From Winogradskya consettensis (GTDB lineage: Bacteria > Actinomycetota > Actinomycetes > Mycobacteriales > Micromonosporaceae): a DNA stretch of 64,000 bases. Each line of letters begins with the position of its first letter. The stretch's first letter is position 1. The translations under genes and the position numbers were made by a program. Location of the stretch: the NCBI RefSeq assembly GCF_018332715.1, contig NZ_BOQP01000012.1, forward strand, positions 1 to 64,000, written 5' to 3'. Below, piece after piece: positions 62,735-64,000 of this stretch. Below the pieces are notes generated by a model. The model worked only from the letters and a program-made list of their open reading frames with translations, made no database searches and was not told the origin of the DNA.

Positions 62735-62750
62735 TACAGTGCCCGGCATG
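62735..62750 (+). promoter_or_regulatory. -10 element of a leaderless gene
   Basis: TACAGT lies seven bases before the ATG at 62748, so transcription would begin at the start codon. No clear -35 element and no ribosome site were seen. Confidence 0.4.
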
Positions 62751-64000
62751 GCCGCTAAGGGCTGGATAACGCAGGTGGCAGCCGCGGCCGGGGTGGCCGC
62801 GGGGACAGGTGCCGCCCAGCTCGGCCTGGGCTACGGCCTGGGCGTGGTGGTGTGGCCCGCGACGGCCACCCCGGACGACAGCGTCTGGCTGGGGAGTCTC
62901 GGCTGGGCAACATGGATCGCGGCGAGCGCCACGGTGTTCGGCGCCGTGATCGCCGGTCGGCTGGGTCAGGTCTCGGGCGGTCTGTGGCGCTTCGCGCTCG
63001 CAGCCTCAGCCTCGGTCGGGGCTCTGCTGACGGTCGCGCTGGTCGCGCTTCCCGCCCGCGCCGCCGTGCGCCCCGACGAGTACACCCCACAATCAACAGC
63101 CGGTGGGTACGCCCTGATCGGCGTACTTCTAGGAATGGCCCTCGCCTACTGGGCCGTCTTCACGCGCCCGGTCGCCGCCAACCTCATCGCCACGGCGACC
63201 TGGTTGTGGGCCCTGGCTATCGCCGCGGTGGTGATGGATGTCTTCTGGCACCAACCCTCGGCGACCTACCTGACCAGCTGGCAGTTCACCGGCACGGACC
63301 CCGGCGCGGTCGTGGGAACCATCTACTGGCCGAGCGCCCTGCTCACGCTTCTCGCCGCCTTCGTGCTCGGCATCCTGGGCGCCTGGGCCGCCACCCGGCG
63401 CGGCGACTTCGGGCTCGGCACGGCATCGTCCGGCGCGGTCGGCCCCTTGCTGGTGGCCACGGCGTTCTTCGTGCTCGCCCCGCAGCTCACGGGCTCGCTC
63501 GGCCCCCTCGAATCGGCATACCTGACCGCACCGTACGCAGTCCTCGCCGGCCTCGCAGGCTCCGCCCTGACCGTCTCGGTCGGCCGCCGCGCCGCGGAAC
63601 GCCGCACAGCCCGCGCCAACCGCCCGCCACAGCCACCCCGCCAGCGACGCACCCGCCGCTCGAAGGGCACCGAAACCCCCGCGGTCGTAACCGGCCGGGC
63701 GAAGGCCCCGGAATCCCCCGCCGAACGCCCCGCCTGGGCCGGCGGACCCGCGACCCCCCGGCCCCGCGCCTCCACGGTCACCCCACCACCGGACTCACCC
63801 ACGATCGCCCAGATCAACCCACCGTCGTCCCCCGGAGCCCGATCCTCAGCGTCGTCTGCGGTCAGCGGTTCCGCGCCGTCGTCGACCGGAGCCCGATCCT
63901 CGGCTTCACCTGCGGTCAGCGGTTCCGCGCCGTCGTCGGCCGGGGCTCGGTCCGCAGCGGCGGCCGCGGGTGGTGCTGGGCCATCGTCGGCAGCGGGCGG
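62748..64000 (+). CDS. Polytopic membrane protein with low-complexity tail (3' end outside the window)
   Basis: The frame is open to the end of the window: 417 codons and no stop. Seven or so hydrophobic segments in the first 280 residues (WITQVAAAAGVAAGTGAAQ, ATWIAASATVFGAVIAG, LAASASVGALLTVALVALP, ALIGVLLGMALAYWAVF, IATATWLWALAIAAVVMDV, SALLTLLAAFVLGILGAW, LLVATAFFVLAPQ) are followed by a basic Arg/Pro region and a Ser/Ala/Pro tail. The tail repeats a 17-residue unit (GARSSAS-AVSGSAPSS-) about three times. No known family. The cytoplasmic location of the tail is inferred. Confidence 0.7.
   Translation, partial: MAAKGWITQVAAAAGVAAGTGAAQLGLGYGLGVVVWPATATPDDSVWLGSLGWATWIAASATVFGAVIAGRLGQVSGGLWRFALAASASVGALLTVALVALPARAAVRPDEYTPQSTAGGYALIGVLLGMALAYWAVFTRPVAANLIATATWLWALAIAAVVMDVFWHQPSATYLTSWQFTGTDPGAVVGTIYWPSALLTLLAAFVLGILGAWAATRRGDFGLGTASSGAVGPLLVATAFFVLAPQLTGSLGPLESAYLTAPYAVLAGLAGSALTVSVGRRAAERRTARANRPPQPPRQRRTRRSKGTETPAVVTGRAKAPESPAERPAWAGGPATPRPRASTVTPPPDSPTIAQINPPSSPGARSSASSAVSGSAPSSTGARSSASPAVSGSAPSSAGARSAAAAAGGAGPSSAAG

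Overview
The window comes from a chromosome of a high-GC actinobacterium. GC-rich codon use, frequent GTG starts, many 4-base ATGA overlaps, CrgA, PASTA kinases, Scr1-type DUF5753/DUF397 pairs and an ECF sigma/CU044_5270-family pair all fit the order Micromonosporales (Actinoplanes-like). That placement is inference from gene content. The trpG-sortase-DUF881-crgA block and the pknB-pknA-pbpA-rodA-pstP-fhaB-fhaA operon normally lie close to oriC in actinobacteria, so the window is probably origin-proximal.

Layout. 0-2.3 kb: a membrane-anchored collagen-like protein with hexapeptide repeats. 2.7-6.3 kb: a three-gene 2-oxoacid dehydrogenase operon (E1alpha, E1beta, E2). 6.4-12.6 kb: a 45-residue basic protein, a 1498-residue FG/YG-repeat membrane protein and a polytopic membrane protein. 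12.6-18 kb: a thioredoxin-NHL protein, an ECF sigma factor with its membrane partner, a PAQR/hemolysin III protein, and a divergent HxlR regulator/quinone-reductase-like pair. 18-25 kb: DUF6458, SixA-like phosphatase, a FadE5-like acyl-CoA dehydrogenase, a SpoIIE-type phosphatase, a phosphoribosyltransferase, a YciI-like protein, dCTP deaminase and a PNPOx-family protein. A perfect SOS box lies between the last two genes.

25.3-29.1 kb looks like an accessory region. tRNA-Gly(CCC) is followed 1,070 bp later by a degenerate copy of its 3' half, with a probably truncated propeller-like gene between them. Beyond this lie a wHTH-nucleotidyltransferase/HEPN pair behind an AT-rich 30-bp palindrome and an XRE-TPR regulator. 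29.2-36.6 kb carries a TetX-like monooxygenase, threonine aldolase, small unknown proteins, a secreted LamG-like protein, two CNNM/CorC membrane proteins and a GPP34 (Golgi phosphoprotein-like) protein.

36.6-41.6 kb holds trpG/pabA, a small membrane protein, a class E sortase with a 720-residue disordered N-terminus, a DUF881 protein and crgA. An EtfD-like iron-sulfur protein, a SnoaL-like protein and an MBL-hydrolase/HxlR pair follow. 46.2-55.1 kb is the growth and division signalling operon: two kinases, the PP2C phosphatase that opposes them, two FHA adaptors, and the PBP2-RodA pair that makes septal or lateral peptidoglycan. tRNA-Leu(CAG) lies upstream of it. 55.8-57.6 kb carries a sugar-nucleotide epimerase coupled to a WecG/TagA glycosyltransferase. 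The window ends with membrane proteins, an Scr1-type regulator pair, a PASTA protein and a truncated polytopic membrane protein.

The most unusual features are the FG/YG sticker-repeat membrane protein, the overlong sortase, the tRNA-Gly integration scar, the HEPN/MNT pair with its large AT-rich palindrome, the SOS box at dcd, and several tandem arrays of palindromic GC-rich units between genes.
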